64,000 nucleotides of DNA from Microlunatus soli (GTDB taxonomy: Bacteria; Actinomycetota; Actinomycetes; Propionibacteriales; Propionibacteriaceae). Under the pieces are notes generated by a model, which had not been told where the DNA came from, did no database searches, and was given only the letters and a program-made list of their open reading frames with translations. Shown here one piece after another: positions 53,614 to 62,261 of this stretch. Position 1 is the stretch's first letter. Each line of letters opens with the position of its first letter. Where the stretch lies: positions 3,596,001 through 3,660,000 of the forward strand of contig NZ_LT629772.1 of the NCBI RefSeq assembly GCF_900105385.1, given 5' to 3'. Made by a program: the position numbers and the translations under genes.

Positions 53614-54636
53614 ATGACACTGGCGGTTGAAGTCTCAGACCTGACCAAGTCGTTCAACGATGTCGTGGCCGTCAGCGGCCTCGACCTCGAGATCGAGGCC
53701 GGAACCGTGCACGGACTGCTGGGACCCAACGGTGCCGGCAAGACGACGACGGTCCGGACGCTGAGCACACTGCTGCACCCGGACGCCGGCGCGGTGAGGG
53801 TCTTCGGTGCCGACGTCGCCGAGTCCCCGGACGCGGTCCGGTCGATGATCGCGTTGGTCGGTCAGCACACCGCACTCGACGATCTTCTCACCGGCCGCGA
53901 GAACCTGCGGATGATCGGCAGGCTGTTCCGTCTGAGCAGCCAGGAGGCCAAGCAACGAGCCGAGCAGATGCTGGCGCGATTCGGCCTGGCGGACGCCGCC
54001 GACCGGGCGGTCAAGACCTATTCCGGCGGAATGGCGAGACGACTCGATCTGGCTGCATCGATGATGGGTCAGCCCAAGTTGATCTTCCTCGACGAGCCGA
54101 CGACGGGACTGGACCCGCGGAGCCGGCTCGAGGTGTGGGACATGGTTCGCGATCTCGTCGCCGGCGGGGTCACGGTCGTGCTCACCACCCAGTATCTCGA
54201 CGAGGCCGATCAGCTCGCTGATCGGCTGTCGGTGATCGATCAGGGTGCCAACATCGCGACCGGGACTCCTGCCGAGCTGAAGGAACGGATCGGTGGCCGG
54301 CGGATCGAGATCACGGTGAATCACGCCGGTGGCCTCGACCTGGCGGCGATGGTGCTGGAGCGCAAGCTGGGGACTTCGCAGACCGATCGGCAGCAGCTGA
54401 CGGTCAGCGCTCCCTGGCCGGCCGAGGCGGCGTTGTCCGATCTGACCGCGGCGCTGGCCGAGGTCGGTGTTGCCGTCGGCAGCGCCACCGTACGCCAGCC
54501 GACGTTGGACGAGGTGTTCCTCGCTCTGACCGGGCATGCCGCGCAGGTAGCCGACGAGCCGGACGCGGCAACTGCCAAAGCTGCCCGTAAAGCCAAGAAG
54601 CAGTCCCGCAAGGAGCGGAAGGAGAACGCGACATGA
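53614..54636 (+). CDS. DrrA-type drug-export ABC ATPase
   Basis: 340 aa. Walker A GPNGAGKTTT, signature YSGGMARRLDLA, Walker B LIFLDEPTTGLDPRSR, and the DrrA-type C-terminal region ending in RQPTLDEVFLALTG. A Lys/Arg-rich tail follows (AARKAKKQSRKERKE). Such ATPases drive export of antibiotics. RBS GAAGGAG precedes ATG 53614; the stop overlaps the permease start. Likely self-resistance and export for the peptide product. Confidence 0.94.
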   Translation: MTLAVEVSDLTKSFNDVVAVSGLDLEIEAGTVHGLLGPNGAGKTTTVRTLSTLLHPDAGAVRVFGADVAESPDAVRSMIALVGQHTALDDLLTGRENLRMIGRLFRLSSQEAKQRAEQMLARFGLADAADRAVKTYSGGMARRLDLAASMMGQPKLIFLDEPTTGLDPRSRLEVWDMVRDLVAGGVTVVLTTQYLDEADQLADRLSVIDQGANIATGTPAELKERIGGRRIEITVNHAGGLDLAAMVLERKLGTSQTDRQQLTVSAPWPAEAALSDLTAALAEVGVAVGSATVRQPTLDEVFLALTGHAAQVADEPDAATAKAARKAKKQSRKERKENAT

Positions 54637-55463
54637 CCACGACCACGGCGATCGGCGGAGCAGAATCCGCGGTCGCGACCGATCGACGGACCGGAGGGTT
54701 CGGATGGTGGGCATCCGACGTCTGGCAGATCGCTGTGCGCAACGTCAAGCACATCGTCCGCAGTCCCGAATTGATCATGTACGCGCTGTTCCAACCGGTG
54801 ATGTTCATCCTGCTGTTCAACTTCGTGTTCGGCGGCGCGATCAAGGTTCCCGGTGGCGATTACGCCCAGTTCCTGATGCCGGGCATCTTCGTACAGATGG
54901 TGTTGTTCGGCTCGGTCGCCGGGATGACGTCGGGAGTGGCGCAGGACATGCAGCGCGGTCTGATGGACCGCTTCCGGTCGATGCCGATGTATCGGTCCCC
55001 GGTGCTCGCCGGTCGGACGGTGTCCGAACTCGCGCGAAGCCTGGTCGCCATCGTCGTGATGGTGGTGGCCGGACTGTTGATCGGGTTCCGCTTCGAGACC
55101 GGCCTGCTGCCGGCGGTCGCCGGATTCGCCCTGTTGCTGTTGTTCGGCTACGCGCTGACCTGGCTGGCCGCCTTCATCGGGATGTCGGTCAAGTCACCGG
55201 AGGCCGCGCAATCGGCGGGGACGATCTGGCTGTTCCCGTTCAGCTTCATCTCCTCGGCGTTCGTTCCGTCGACCTCGATGCCCGGCTGGTTGCGCGTCTA
55301 TGCCGATCACAGCCCGATGACCGTTGCGGTCGACTCCCTGCGTGCCTTGTTCACCGGCAGCGACCCCGGTACGTCGATCCTGCAGCTGCTCGGGTGGTCG
55401 ATCGGATTGATCGTGGTGTTCGCGCCGCTGGCGACCTGGAAGTTCGCGCGTGCCCAACGGTGA
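54633..55463 (+). CDS. DrrB-type ABC-2 permease
   Basis: 276 aa with about six membrane helices. Family marks: VRNVKHIVRSPELIMYALFQ, FNFVFGGAI, LMDRFRSMPM and SSAFVPSTSMPGWLRVYAD. Partner of the upstream DrrA-type ATPase (ATGA overlap). It is the last gene of the operon beginning with the peptide or kinase gene. Confidence 0.93.
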   Translation: MTTTTAIGGAESAVATDRRTGGFGWWASDVWQIAVRNVKHIVRSPELIMYALFQPVMFILLFNFVFGGAIKVPGGDYAQFLMPGIFVQMVLFGSVAGMTSGVAQDMQRGLMDRFRSMPMYRSPVLAGRTVSELARSLVAIVVMVVAGLLIGFRFETGLLPAVAGFALLLLFGYALTWLAAFIGMSVKSPEAAQSAGTIWLFPFSFISSAFVPSTSMPGWLRVYADHSPMTVAVDSLRALFTGSDPGTSILQLLGWSIGLIVVFAPLATWKFARAQR

Positions 55464-55562
55464 CCGGTAGCGATCCTCGGCCGACCTCGGTCGGTGCGAT
55501 CCTCACCCATGGGGTCGCATCGACCGAGGTGCCTGCTGCGTACCGGTCGCGCCGGTCGATGA

Positions 55563-56399
55563 TCATCTTTGTGGCGGGCACTGCGGCTGCGCGGCAGCGA
55601 TGGTCTCTCGCAGACCGTGCTGCGCCGCGCGGGCGACCGGTAGCGACCGATCCGCGGTGTGCGCCCGGTTGAAGACCTCGACGCCGACGGTCGGTCGGTC
55701 GGGGCCGACCACCCGCAACAGCCCGGCCAGGTCGAAGCCACCGCTGCCGGGCAGCAGCCTGGCCTGGGTGCTCTCGATCACCGGATCTGCGCCGGGCACC
55801 GCCGCGCCGTCGCTCAGTTGAACTCCTCGAACCCGCACCCTTCCGGGCCCGCCCCGGAGATCGTCGATCACCGCGCCGGAGCGGAAGAAGTGCCACGCAT
55901 CGATCATCAGATCCGCGCCGCTGCCCCTGCACAACCGGCCGGCGGTCGCCAGGTCCGGGACAGCGGAGTAGACCTGGAACTCGACGGCGACCGCGACCCC
56001 GCTCCGGCCGGCTCGTTCGACCAGTCCGGCGAGTCCGGCCAGGGCGGCTTCCGGCAGCGGCTGCCAGCCGACGTCGATCACATTGAGCAGCGGAATGTCC
56101 AGCCGTTCGGCCTGCTCGAGGCATCGCTCGGTGCCGAAAGCGGCGAACGGTGCGTGCGCCGGGTGCGCCGGTCGGACATTCGGGACCCAGCCGACCACCG
56201 GGTCGAGACAGCCGAGCCGCATCCGATGTCGATCCAGCAACTCGATCAGCTCGGCGGAGCGACCGTGATCAAGGAAACCGGCCGCCTCGGGCGGTGAGAT
56301 CGATACCGACTCGAACCCGCTCTCGCCGGCGACGGCGATCCGGGTGCCGAGATCAACGCCGGGCAGTGTGCCGGCGTACAGGCAGCCGGTCACCGTCAT
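55563..56399 (-). CDS. TIM-barrel sugar isomerase/epimerase-like protein
   Basis: 278 aa. Xylose-isomerase-like TIM barrel: GTRIAVAGESGFESVSI, PLLNVIDVGWQPLPEAA, VAVEFQVYS with the metal-ligand Glu, DLMIDAWHFFRSG and VGVEVFNRA near the end. Members are isomerases, epimerases or dehydratases of small sugars and acids. It is the last gene of the minus-strand operon of precursor genes, starting in the stop of the thioesterase (ATGA). Its role in the pathway is unknown. Confidence 0.8.
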   Translation of the reverse strand: MTVTGCLYAGTLPGVDLGTRIAVAGESGFESVSISPPEAAGFLDHGRSAELIELLDRHRMRLGCLDPVVGWVPNVRPAHPAHAPFAAFGTERCLEQAERLDIPLLNVIDVGWQPLPEAALAGLAGLVERAGRSGVAVAVEFQVYSAVPDLATAGRLCRGSGADLMIDAWHFFRSGAVIDDLRGGPGRVRVRGVQLSDGAAVPGADPVIESTQARLLPGSGGFDLAGLLRVVGPDRPTVGVEVFNRAHTADRSLPVARAAQHGLRETIAAAQPQCPPQR

Positions 56400-57181
56400 C
56401 CTGCGGTCGCCGTCGGCTTCGACGAACGGCTCCGGTTCACCTCGGCAATCGCGGTGCTGATCATCCTCTGCAGCGGGTCGACAGAGCTGTGCAGGAAGAA
56501 GTGATTGCCCGGCAGCGTGTGATGCCGGAACGCAGCGCTGCTCTGCTCCGACCACTGCTGCACCGCCGGCGGTGGGGCCTCGGGATCCCGGTCACCGGAG
56601 AAGGCGGTGATCGGCATCGGCAACGGTGGGCCGGCGGTGTACCGGTAGTGGTCGACGTAGCCGAAGTCAGCGCGGATGGCTGGCATCAGCAGGTCCCGCA
56701 GCTCCGGATCGGCCAAGATCGCCTCGGGTATCCCACCCATCCCCAGCACGCGACGGGCGAAAGCTTCGTCGTCCAGCGTGGAGTCGTCGCGGCACTCGAC
56801 CGGCAGCTGCGGCGCAGGACAGCCGGAGACCAACAATGCTGCGGGCAGCGGCCGGCCTCGTCGCCGGAGCTCCCGGCTCACTTCGAAGGCCATCCGTGCC
56901 CCGACACTGTGGCCGAACAGCACAGTTGTCCGATCCATGCAGTCGGCGATGGCGTCGGTCAGCTCGCCGATGTCGGTCTGCGGCGGTTCGGCGAGCCGGG
57001 ACTCCCGTCCCGGCAGGCGGATCGGCAGCACCTCGACGTCAGCGAGTCTGCCGAGCGCCTCGGCCCAGCCACGGAAGGCGCCGGCGCCGGCGCCGGCGTA
57101 CGGGAGGCAGAACAAGCGCGTCGTCGCGTCCGGTCGCGGCGCCGATCGGGTCACCCACGGGTTCAGAGCAGAGGTGATCAT
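56396..57181 (-). CDS. type II thioesterase
   Basis: 261 aa. FCLPYAGAGAGAFRGWA, LPIRLPGRESR, nucleophile elbow FGHSVGARMAFE, acid in FSGDRDPEAPPP and His in PGNHFFL. Housekeeping hydrolase for mis-loaded carrier domains. It is the third TEII of the cluster. Start ATG 57181 overlaps the end of the lyase gene. The longer open frame upstream is a shadow of the lyase gene. Confidence 0.9.
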   Translation of the reverse strand: MITSALNPWVTRSAPRPDATTRLFCLPYAGAGAGAFRGWAEALGRLADVEVLPIRLPGRESRLAEPPQTDIGELTDAIADCMDRTTVLFGHSVGARMAFEVSRELRRRGRPLPAALLVSGCPAPQLPVECRDDSTLDDEAFARRVLGMGGIPEAILADPELRDLLMPAIRADFGYVDHYRYTAGPPLPMPITAFSGDRDPEAPPPAVQQWSEQSSAAFRHHTLPGNHFFLHSSVDPLQRMISTAIAEVNRSRSSKPTATAG

Positions 57182-58686
57182 CGCGAGCCTTCCGTTGTGT
57201 TGTTCCCGATGGCCAGACGAGTCTGGCCGACTGCAGTGCGGATCCGTGCGGAGGTCCCCGACCAGCGACCGGTGGCTTCCCGCACCCGGGTCAGCACCGG
57301 GCCTAAGCGGTGCTGCAGGACGTGCAGACTGCCGGCGACCTCGGCCGGTGCCGGTCCACCGCCGTACCGGCTGGCGTCGGCGATGCGGGCGACATCGAAG
57401 TCGTCGGCGGTCAGGCCCGCCGGCAACTGCACCTCGGCCAGCAATCCGTGGCCCCGTTCCAGTGCTGCGCGGGCGGCCCGACCGACCTCCTGATGGGCCG
57501 CCCGGAATCCGCGGCCGTCCGCCAGCGCCAGCCGATTGGCCAGCTCCGTGGCGTTGGTGAAGCCGTCCTCGGCGCGCCGGCGCATCGCGCCCGGATCCGG
57601 TTCGGCGTGCTGGATCAGCAGTCGCAGCAAGGTGGCGGCGTCGGCACAGCGTCGGATCGCCTGATCGGCGAAAGCCGGGCCCTCGGTGTGTACGGCGATG
57701 GAGTTGCTGAACGCAGTCTTCTGGGCGCCGCTGGTGACCGTGGTGAACGCGCCGACGGGAGCAGCAGCCATCCCTTGGATGTGTTCGAGCAGATAGACAT
57801 TCCGCTTCTGCGGCATCATCGAACTGGAGCCGACCAAACTGTCCGGTAGATGCAGCAGCGGCGGTGTGCACCCGGTCCAGTCCCGGAGGTCGGTGGCCAC
57901 CCGACTGAGCCGCGTGCTGAGGACGGCCGCGTCGGCGAGCAGACGGGCGATCCCGTCCCGGGACGCGACCGCTGCCAACGAATTGGGACAGTTCCCGGTG
58001 AAGCCCAACAACGACGCGGTACGGTCCGGGTCGATCGGCAGGGTCGTGCCGCCCATCGCCCCGGCGCCCAGTGGACACCGATCGAGCTCCGGCAGCAGCC
58101 CGGCCAGCCGTTCCAGGTCGGCGTCGACGCCGTGGGCGACGCCGGCGAGGTAGTGGCCGAGGGTGATCGGAAGTGCCGGCTGCCCGTGGGTGAAGCCGGG
58201 CAGCACGGTGGTCAGCTCGGCGCCCGCCCGGCGCAGCAGGGTGAGCTGCAGTCGCAGCGTCGCGGTGATCAGGGTCCGGAAGACCTCGCGGAGTTTGAGC
58301 AGCGCCAGGGTCGCGGACAGGTCGTTGCGGGATCGTCCTGTGGGCAACCAGCCGGCTACCGTCGGGCCGAGCCGCTCGGCCAGGTAACCCTCGTACATCA
58401 GGTACCAGCCGCGCGGTGCCGGGCGATGCCGTAGTGGCGCGAAGTCCAGCTGTTGCAGCTCATCGATCTCCGCCAACAACGCGAGTGCAGCCGATTGCGG
58501 CACGATCCGTTGTTCGAAGAGCATCACCAGATGGGCGCGATCGACGTCGACGGCGAGCCGGAGGTCGCCGCCCAGGGCGGCGTCGACACCGGGTTGCTGG
58601 GCGATCCGCTGTGCTTCGGGCAGCAGCGTGCCGGCGAGGCGACCGGTCGAGGCGGACGACTCCGCAGGCGGTGTCTGGAGAGTCAT
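57178..58686 (-). CDS. argininosuccinate lyase-like enzyme
   Basis: 502 aa of the fumarase/aspartase superfamily: GWLPTGRSRNDLSATL, GFTHGQPALPITLGHY, and the signature GSSSMMPQKRN. True ArgH belongs with arginine genes; none are here. Between an ATP-grasp ligase and a thioesterase in an NRPS operon it is more likely to cleave an N-substituted aspartate, releasing fumarate and a diamino acid. ATG 58686 is chosen because it follows the ATP-grasp stop at once; a Met at 58767 would lie deep in that gene. Confidence 0.88.
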   Translation of the reverse strand: MTLQTPPAESSASTGRLAGTLLPEAQRIAQQPGVDAALGGDLRLAVDVDRAHLVMLFEQRIVPQSAALALLAEIDELQQLDFAPLRHRPAPRGWYLMYEGYLAERLGPTVAGWLPTGRSRNDLSATLALLKLREVFRTLITATLRLQLTLLRRAGAELTTVLPGFTHGQPALPITLGHYLAGVAHGVDADLERLAGLLPELDRCPLGAGAMGGTTLPIDPDRTASLLGFTGNCPNSLAAVASRDGIARLLADAAVLSTRLSRVATDLRDWTGCTPPLLHLPDSLVGSSSMMPQKRNVYLLEHIQGMAAAPVGAFTTVTSGAQKTAFSNSIAVHTEGPAFADQAIRRCADAATLLRLLIQHAEPDPGAMRRRAEDGFTNATELANRLALADGRGFRAAHQEVGRAARAALERGHGLLAEVQLPAGLTADDFDVARIADASRYGGGPAPAEVAGSLHVLQHRLGPVLTRVREATGRWSGTSARIRTAVGQTRLAIGNNTTEGSR

Positions 58687-58687
58687 C

Positions 58688-59935
58688 TCAACCACCGCCG
58701 GCCGAACAACCCTGGACCGCGAGTGCTGCTGCCTCGGCACGAGCAGCCGCTGTCGCAGTATCCGCACCGACGGTGATCACGTGCGCGACTCGATCCCGGA
58801 AGTCGCCGAACTCGGTCCTGGAGCCATCGCCACTCGCCGCATCCTGTCCGATCTGGACCACGCCTGGGTAACCGGACGCCAGCACGAAACAGTCGTCGCT
58901 GCTGCTGCCGTGGCCGCTGACGCCGGCGGGGCGCAGCGAGAGCATCGACGAGGTCAGATGTCGGATCGCCGCTGCCCGATGCCGGTTCGGATGAAGCCGC
59001 GGACCTGCGCCGGCCATCGACCGCAGGTACTCGGTGATCATGTCGACCCCGGTCCCCAGTCGGACGAGGTCGGTGATGTGCCCGCCGGGCAGTCGTGGGT
59101 TCACTTCGATGATGAAGGGGCGGGAGACGTCAAGCCGAATCTCGACATGTGCCGTCTGCCGGTCCAGGCCGAGCGACGAGACTGCCGCTGCTGTCGCGCC
59201 GACGACGGCGGCTCGTTCCTCGGCGGTGATGGTCGCCGGATGATCATGACCGATCTCGACGAACGACGGGGGAGCGCCGAGGTGGGTCTCGGTCACTCCG
59301 AGGACCGCTCCCTGAAGCACTTCGACCGAGAATTCTCGGCCACTGATGAACTGCTCCACCAGCACCTGCGCGGGGCGGACGTTGCCACGTTCGTCGGTCC
59401 GGTCCGCGAGCAGGACAGCGGCATGCTCGGCAGCAGCGGCCGGATCGTGGCACAGTCGGACACCGACCGAACCGGTGCCGACGATCGGCTTCACGACAAC
59501 CGGACCGCCGATCCGTTGCGCGGCGGTGCGAGCCGCGGCGGAGTTGTCGACCACCAGGTGCGCGGGTACGGCGACCCCGGCATCGGCCAGCACCGCGCGC
59601 TGCCGTGCCTTGTCCTGACAGCAGGCGATCGCATCCGGATCCGGGCCCCGGAGGTCCAGCGTCGCGGCGACCCTGGCTGCTGTCGCCTGGAAGTGGTCGG
59701 AGCTGGAGCAGACCAGGGCGATGTCGTCGGCCAACCCACGGATCAGGTCGGCCAGTGCGGCCGGATCGGAGGTGTCGGCGCGAACCCGCTGGACAGTCGA
59801 CGGTACGAACCGATATCGGCCGGGGTCGGCTGCGATCAGCACCGGTCGATGACCGAGCTCGACCGCTGCGTCGAGCATCCGGGCGCCGTTGCCGGTGGTG
59901 TTGCTCTCGATGAAGACGGCGAGTTCATGCGGCAT
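58688..59935 (-). CDS. ATP-grasp ligase
   Basis: 415 aa, ATP-grasp fold: VVVKPIVGTGSVGVRLC (glycine-rich loop), QVLVEQFISGREFSVEVL, and the Mg-binding FIIEVNPRLPGGHITDLV. This is the group related to carnosine synthase, BacD and PurK-like amino-acid ligases. It would form an amide or acyl-phosphate between a carboxylate and an amine. Gene order is cysteine-synthase-like, ATP-grasp, lyase, with overlapping ends, so it probably belongs to the same precursor pathway. Confidence 0.88.
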   Translation of the reverse strand: MPHELAVFIESNTTGNGARMLDAAVELGHRPVLIAADPGRYRFVPSTVQRVRADTSDPAALADLIRGLADDIALVCSSSDHFQATAARVAATLDLRGPDPDAIACCQDKARQRAVLADAGVAVPAHLVVDNSAAARTAAQRIGGPVVVKPIVGTGSVGVRLCHDPAAAAEHAAVLLADRTDERGNVRPAQVLVEQFISGREFSVEVLQGAVLGVTETHLGAPPSFVEIGHDHPATITAEERAAVVGATAAAVSSLGLDRQTAHVEIRLDVSRPFIIEVNPRLPGGHITDLVRLGTGVDMITEYLRSMAGAGPRLHPNRHRAAAIRHLTSSMLSLRPAGVSGHGSSSDDCFVLASGYPGVVQIGQDAASGDGSRTEFGDFRDRVAHVITVGADTATAAARAEAAALAVQGCSAGGG

Positions 59936-61007
59936 CGACGGTCACCTCCTCGACCGGGACGGACTCCGCGTCCGGGACCAGGTCGCGATAGCCGCGCCGG
60001 TTCCAGTCGAACCTGCTCCAGCTGCCGGCGGCCAGCGCGGCGACCGGCTCGGTGACGGTGATCGGGGAGTCCGGGAGGGCGGCCGGTAGGCAACCCTGCT
60101 CTGACAACCAGCTCAGGTTGTAGACCGTGTCCAGGTAGCGGCTCCCCTCATCGGCCATCACCACCGCGACGGTGGCATTCGGATGTCGGCGCTGCACCCA
60201 GTCGGCCACCAAATGCGCGGCGCCGCTCGTCGGGCCGCGGAACAACGCCTCCCGACGGAAGAGTTGCCTGGTCGCGCCGAACGCCTCGGCGGCGTTCACC
60301 CAGTGCACCTCGTCGAAGATCGTGTGATCGACGTTCGGCGGCAGCAGGCTGTTGCCGAGCCCACGCAGGAGTCGTGGCCGGTCCGGCATGCCGAACAGAA
60401 CACTCCCGTGGGTGTCGACCCCGATCGCGACCAGGTCCGGCAGCACCGACCGAAGTACGCCGGCGATGCCGCACATCGAGCCACCGGAGCCGACGCAGCC
60501 GACCAGGAAGTCGATCTTGCCCAGGGACTCCAGCAGCAACTCCGCCACCGGCGCGTAGGCGTCGGGATTGTTGCCGTTGTCGTATTGACGCGGCACCCAG
60601 GAGCAGTCCTCGGCCGCGGCGAGCTCGGTCAGCCGATCCAGCCTGGCCTGCTGGTAACCACCGTGGGCAGCCGGACTACTCACGACATCGACGGTGGCAC
60701 CCAACGCCTCCAGCTTGTTGCGGAAGGGGACATCGACGACGGGATCGGTGACCAGGGTCAGATCGAGCCCGCGCAGGGCGCACACCATGGCCAGGCCGAG
60801 ACCGAACGTCCCCGACGTCGTCTCCATGACTCGGGTTCGACCAGGCACCAGGTCCCCGTCGGCCACTGCCAGATCGATCATGTGCCGAGCTGGTAGCAGT
60901 TTCATCAACGCGAAGCAGGCAGCCGTCGCACCCGACTGCAACCGGATCAGGTCAGGCAATTGGGTGGCATCCAGGGCATCCGCACGGGGAGTTCGGACGG
61001 TGATCAT
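59925..61007 (-). CDS. cysteine synthase-like PLP enzyme (fold type II)
   Basis: 360 aa. Phosphate-binding and substrate loops are visible as ETTSGTFGLGLAM (in place of EPTSGNTG) and GCVGSGGSMCG. The usual NPTGSxKDR around the PLP Lys is replaced by ALMKLLPARHMIDLA, so Lys36 is the likely PLP lysine. Such enzymes replace the beta-substituent of serine or threonine derivatives with a nucleophile. With the threonine kinase (41835) and the lyase (57178) it probably makes a 2,3-diamino acid. Ends overlap the ATP-grasp gene by 11 bases. Confidence 0.85.
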   Translation of the reverse strand: MITVRTPRADALDATQLPDLIRLQSGATAACFALMKLLPARHMIDLAVADGDLVPGRTRVMETTSGTFGLGLAMVCALRGLDLTLVTDPVVDVPFRNKLEALGATVDVVSSPAAHGGYQQARLDRLTELAAAEDCSWVPRQYDNGNNPDAYAPVAELLLESLGKIDFLVGCVGSGGSMCGIAGVLRSVLPDLVAIGVDTHGSVLFGMPDRPRLLRGLGNSLLPPNVDHTIFDEVHWVNAAEAFGATRQLFRREALFRGPTSGAAHLVADWVQRRHPNATVAVVMADEGSRYLDTVYNLSWLSEQGCLPAALPDSPITVTEPVAALAAGSWSRFDWNRRGYRDLVPDAESVPVEEVTVDAA

Positions 61008-61016
61008 GATCTGGGA

Positions 61017-62261
61017 TCAGTCCTCCCGTCGGATCGCTCGGAGCGGCAGCGCCGTGTAGCCATGGATCCAGTTCGACAACAGGATCGAAGCTGCCCCGGT
61101 CGACTCGATCGATGTCGTACGGGTCAGCAGTTCGTCGACCACGATCCGCAGTCCTGCGCGGGAGATCGGCGCACCGATGCAGTAGTGCGGACCCGCACCG
61201 AAGGAGAGGTGCGGATTCGGGCTGCGATCCGGACGGAACGCATCGGCTTCCTCGAAGACCCGTTCGTCGCGGTTGGCCGAGCCGATCCACAGACAGACCC
61301 AGTCGCCGGGCTCGATGGTCCGGCCGGCCAGTTCGATCCGGCTGCTGCAGCGGCGCACCAGATGGTGGGTCGGGGTTGCCCAGCGAGCTGCCTCCTCGAG
61401 GAAGCGGTCGACGTCAAGTGGGACGACTTCGGACGTGCCGGGCCGGCCGCTGCCGGCGAGCAGGCGTCGGACCAGGTCCTGGTCGGTCAGTAGTTGCAGG
61501 ATCTGTGCGACCAGGTGCGGTGTCGTCGAGTTCGCACCGATCAGCAGGCTGAAGCAGTTCAGCATGACGTCCAGATCCTCCAGCCGACTGCCGTTGACCG
61601 TCATCGTCAGCAGAGCAGAGATCAGATCATCGCCGGGCTCGGCACGTCGCCGTTCGATCACCTCCAGGAAGCAGGCGAACAGCGCGTGGTGGGACTCGCG
61701 CAGGGTGTCCTCGACGCTCCGCCCCCTGCGGTGCGTCGGGTCGTCGGGCGCAATGCTGGCGGCCATGTTGGTAGCGACGGTCGACCAGTGCTCCGGCGGG
61801 ATGCCCAGCAGCCGGCCGCTCATCGCCATCGGGAGCAGATGAGTGAGTTCGGCGAAATCGTGTGACTCGCCGTCCAGATAGCCGGCCAGCAGCGTACTGA
61901 TGTCCTGCCGCATCTCCTGTATCCGTCGACGGACGATGGAATGACCGATCACCCGGATCGCCGGCCTGCGCAACTGCCCGTGGTCCGGTGGATCCATCAG
62001 GGTGATCGTTCTCCCGCCGGCGGAATCGTCGGCGCCGACCGAACCGAGGATCGTTCCGGAGGTGGAACTGAACAGTTTGGGGTTCTTGAGTACGAACTCG
62101 CAATCGGCATGCCGGGTGACCGACCAGAACGGGGTGCCGTTGGCCGCCCGGCTCCGGCTCACCGGTTCGTGGCGTCGCAGCTCGGCCCAAAGGTCGTGCG
62201 GCGGACCCTGACCGAAGACCTGCGGTGAGTACAGGTCGAGCTCGACCGCGGTCCCGGTCAT
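61017..62261 (-). CDS. cytochrome P450 (third)
   Basis: 414 aa. Heme loop FGAGPHYCIGAPISR, I-helix IGANSTTPH, ExxR as EEAARWA. It is clearly a paralog of the P450 at 37463 (shared DSAGGRTI, TTPH I-helix, FG(S/A)GPHYCIG). Its start overlaps the A-T stop (ATGA) and the cysteine-synthase-like gene follows after 9 bases. Probably acts on the peptide or a carrier-bound residue. Confidence 0.93.
   Translation of the reverse strand: MTGTAVELDLYSPQVFGQGPPHDLWAELRRHEPVSRSRAANGTPFWSVTRHADCEFVLKNPKLFSSTSGTILGSVGADDSAGGRTITLMDPPDHGQLRRPAIRVIGHSIVRRRIQEMRQDISTLLAGYLDGESHDFAELTHLLPMAMSGRLLGIPPEHWSTVATNMAASIAPDDPTHRRGRSVEDTLRESHHALFACFLEVIERRRAEPGDDLISALLTMTVNGSRLEDLDVMLNCFSLLIGANSTTPHLVAQILQLLTDQDLVRRLLAGSGRPGTSEVVPLDVDRFLEEAARWATPTHHLVRRCSSRIELAGRTIEPGDWVCLWIGSANRDERVFEEADAFRPDRSPNPHLSFGAGPHYCIGAPISRAGLRIVVDELLTRTTSIESTGAASILLSNWIHGYTALPLRAIRRED

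Noticed and set aside
57178-58686. Annotation as arginine-biosynthesis argH
   Set aside because: Motifs fit the superfamily, but no arginine genes are near and the gene overlaps NRPS-pathway genes; a dedicated precursor role is more likely.
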